Shown piece after piece: positions 63,035 to 64,000 of a DNA stretch of 64,000 nt (within the stretch, counting starts at the first letter, position 1; each line of letters opens with the position of its first letter). Below the pieces are notes generated by a model. That model did no database searches, had not been told where the DNA came from, and worked only from the letters and a program-made list of their open reading frames with translations. Origin of the DNA: Bacteroidales bacterium (GTDB taxonomy: Bacteria > Bacteroidota > Bacteroidia > Bacteroidales > UBA932); the NCBI GenBank assembly GCA_015060405.1, contig SUYN01000003.1, positions 62,001-126,000 on the forward strand, given 5' to 3'. The position numbers and the translations under genes were made by a program.

Positions 63035-63856
63035 TCAGTCATTGAAAGGGTTTCCTTCGGGAGATCTGCTTACTATCCACCTCAAGGCGTTTATCAAGAG
63101 CAGCTGCTGTGTGGCATCAATGTACTCTTCGTCTCCGTGGCCCATGTTGAGGTAGATCATCCTGTAGTTCCTGTTTGTCCACACCAGAGGCCAGTCGCCT
63201 CCGTAGACAATGTCCTTGAGTCCTATCGGGTAGTTCCTGTCAGACAAGGTGAGAAGCACCTCTATGTCCTTGTTCTGACGGGGCTCCGGTGACCACTGGT
63301 AGTATTCACTGGCCGGGATCACGAATTCCCGTGGGAGGTTCTTCGTCACAGGATGTCTGCGGCTTTCCGTCCTGACAAGGACAGGCTGAGGCGGCCAGTT
63401 GTTGCATTTGAAGACGCCTCCTCCGATGAATTCAAGGAACCATGGCCATCCGGTGGTCCTGTCGTTATAGGCTGCCGCATGGAATCCCACCCATCCGCCG
63501 CCGTTCTCCATATAATCTTCAAACAGTTTGCGCTCCTTTGCAGAATGCGGAGTGCAGTTGGCACTGATGATCACATCGTATTTCAGGATCTCTTCAAGGG
63601 TGTAGCCCTCCAGTGAAGTGGTCTGGTCCAGTTCGAAGCCGTTGCCTACGGTGAGCTTGCGGAAGAACCCTATGGTCTGATGAGCGAACTGCACATGAGC
63701 CTCTTCCGCGTATTCGGTGTAATGGATCAATGCCTTGAATCTGATTCTTGATCCGGCGTAGTCCGCCGGCTTTTCCTTCCTGCCGCCCGCAAGGCACTCC
63801 TGTGGCTGAAACAGTGCCGCCGCAGCGATGATGATGAGAATTATAGCCCGTTTCAT
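63035..63856 (-). CDS. Secreted ThuA-like protein
   Basis: A 273-residue protein with a signal peptide (MKRAIILIIIAAAALFQPQECLAGG). The rest is a ThuA / type 1 glutamine amidotransferase-like fold: LIHYTEYAEEAHVQFAHQTI, YDVIISANCTPHSAKERKLFEDYMENGGGWVGFHAA and WTNRNYRMIYLNMGHGDE. ThuA-like domains are common in sugar-related enzymes of Bacteroidota, but the reaction is unknown. It is convergent with purH, the stops being only 11 bp apart, and a terminator of the next gene precedes it. Confidence 0.82.
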   Translation of the reverse strand: MKRAIILIIIAAAALFQPQECLAGGRKEKPADYAGSRIRFKALIHYTEYAEEAHVQFAHQTIGFFRKLTVGNGFELDQTTSLEGYTLEEILKYDVIISANCTPHSAKERKLFEDYMENGGGWVGFHAAAYNDRTTGWPWFLEFIGGGVFKCNNWPPQPVLVRTESRRHPVTKNLPREFVIPASEYYQWSPEPRQNKDIEVLLTLSDRNYPIGLKDIVYGGDWPLVWTNRNYRMIYLNMGHGDEEYIDATQQLLLINALRWIVSRSPEGNPFND

Positions 63857-63905
63857 AATCTATAGGTCATGTCACTGCAAGATATGAATATTCGTTCAAA
63901 TAAAC

Positions 63906-63932
63906 AATCCCCGGACACAGGGGCCGGGGATT
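63906..63932 (-). terminator. Terminator of the truncated last gene
   Basis: AATCCCCGG (63906-63914) pairs with CCGGGGATT (63924-63932); on the minus strand GTTTATTT follows. Confidence 0.75.
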
Positions 63933-63953
63933 CTCATGGATATGGCTCTGATA

Positions 63954-64000
63954 CTACTGCTTGTTCAGGTGAAGCACGTAGTTCTGAGGAGCCACGAAGA
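63954..64000 (-). CDS. C-terminal end of an unidentified gene
   Basis: The minus-strand frame ending at stop 63954-63956 gives FVAPQNYVLHLNKQ and runs off the window. The terminator 21 bp beyond supports a real gene end. Nothing can be said of function. Confidence 0.5.
   Translation of the reverse strand, partial: FVAPQNYVLHLNKQ

Overview
The window looks like a chromosomal piece of a Bacteroidales bacterium, probably an uncultured gut-type member of Bacteroidota. Signs are three SusC/SusD pairs, peptidases with type IX secretion (T9SS) C-terminal sorting domains, PorV-like barrels, the Bacteroidota-type large nucleoside kinase, and many start sites preceded by the Bacteroidota -7 promoter box TAnnTTTG. 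The genus cannot be fixed from sequence reading alone. No tRNA, rRNA, CRISPR array or transposase was seen.

Layout. 1-4922: end of a starch-type glycan cluster (partial GH13, lipoprotein GH13, SusB-like GH97). 5019-7697: aminotransferase and CoA-transferase. 7716-12839 (minus): MBL hydrolase, uvrA and nucleoside kinase operon. 13184-15787: deoxynucleoside kinase and acyl-CoA ligase. 15943-19439: AraC regulator, then a sugar MFS transporter with a ROK sugar kinase behind a long leader that carries a terminator-like hairpin. 19521-20210: YhhN. 20250-39500: the centrepiece, described below. 39622-44061: a third SusC/SusD pair. 44056-46928 (minus): membrane ferredoxin and Fe-S aldo/keto reductase. 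47016-49963 (minus): pyruvate formate-lyase and its activase. 50182-51239: SSB and a zinc-ribbon protein. 51292-54736: M3 peptidase and a convergent nucleoside transporter. 54860-60029: tgt, LptF/G permease, a LPP20-like secreted protein and a BASS transporter. 60261-63023: purM and purH. 63035-64000 (minus): ThuA-like protein and the last codons of another gene.

The centrepiece is a mirror-image locus of about 19 kb. Two paralogous five-gene operons point away from each other: susC, susD, a lipoprotein, an S8 peptidase with a T9SS sorting domain, and a PorV-like barrel. Between them lies a serine recombinase gene on a segment of about 850 bp, bounded by 127-128 bp inverted repeats. Each repeat holds a 30-bp dyad site with a CT centre in inverted orientation, the form expected of a serine-invertase crossover site. 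The segment contains one clear promoter (TTTG, 20 bp, TATATTTG), which at present points into the left operon. The most economical reading is a self-encoded two-way switch: the recombinase flips the promoter so that one surface operon or the other is expressed. The outermost genes of the two operons (PorV-like) share a 795-bp inverted repeat in which I found only one difference, pointing to recent gene conversion or recombination between the arms. Invertible promoters and SusC/SusD phase variation are known in Bacteroidales. The either/or pairing of two complete importer, peptidase and T9SS-shuttle operons around one recombinase is the part most worth following up.

Other recurring structure: a dispersed family of intergenic repeats (TGTCAT...ATCT type) at four places, and two spots where a terminator hairpin and the next gene's promoter overlap or abut.
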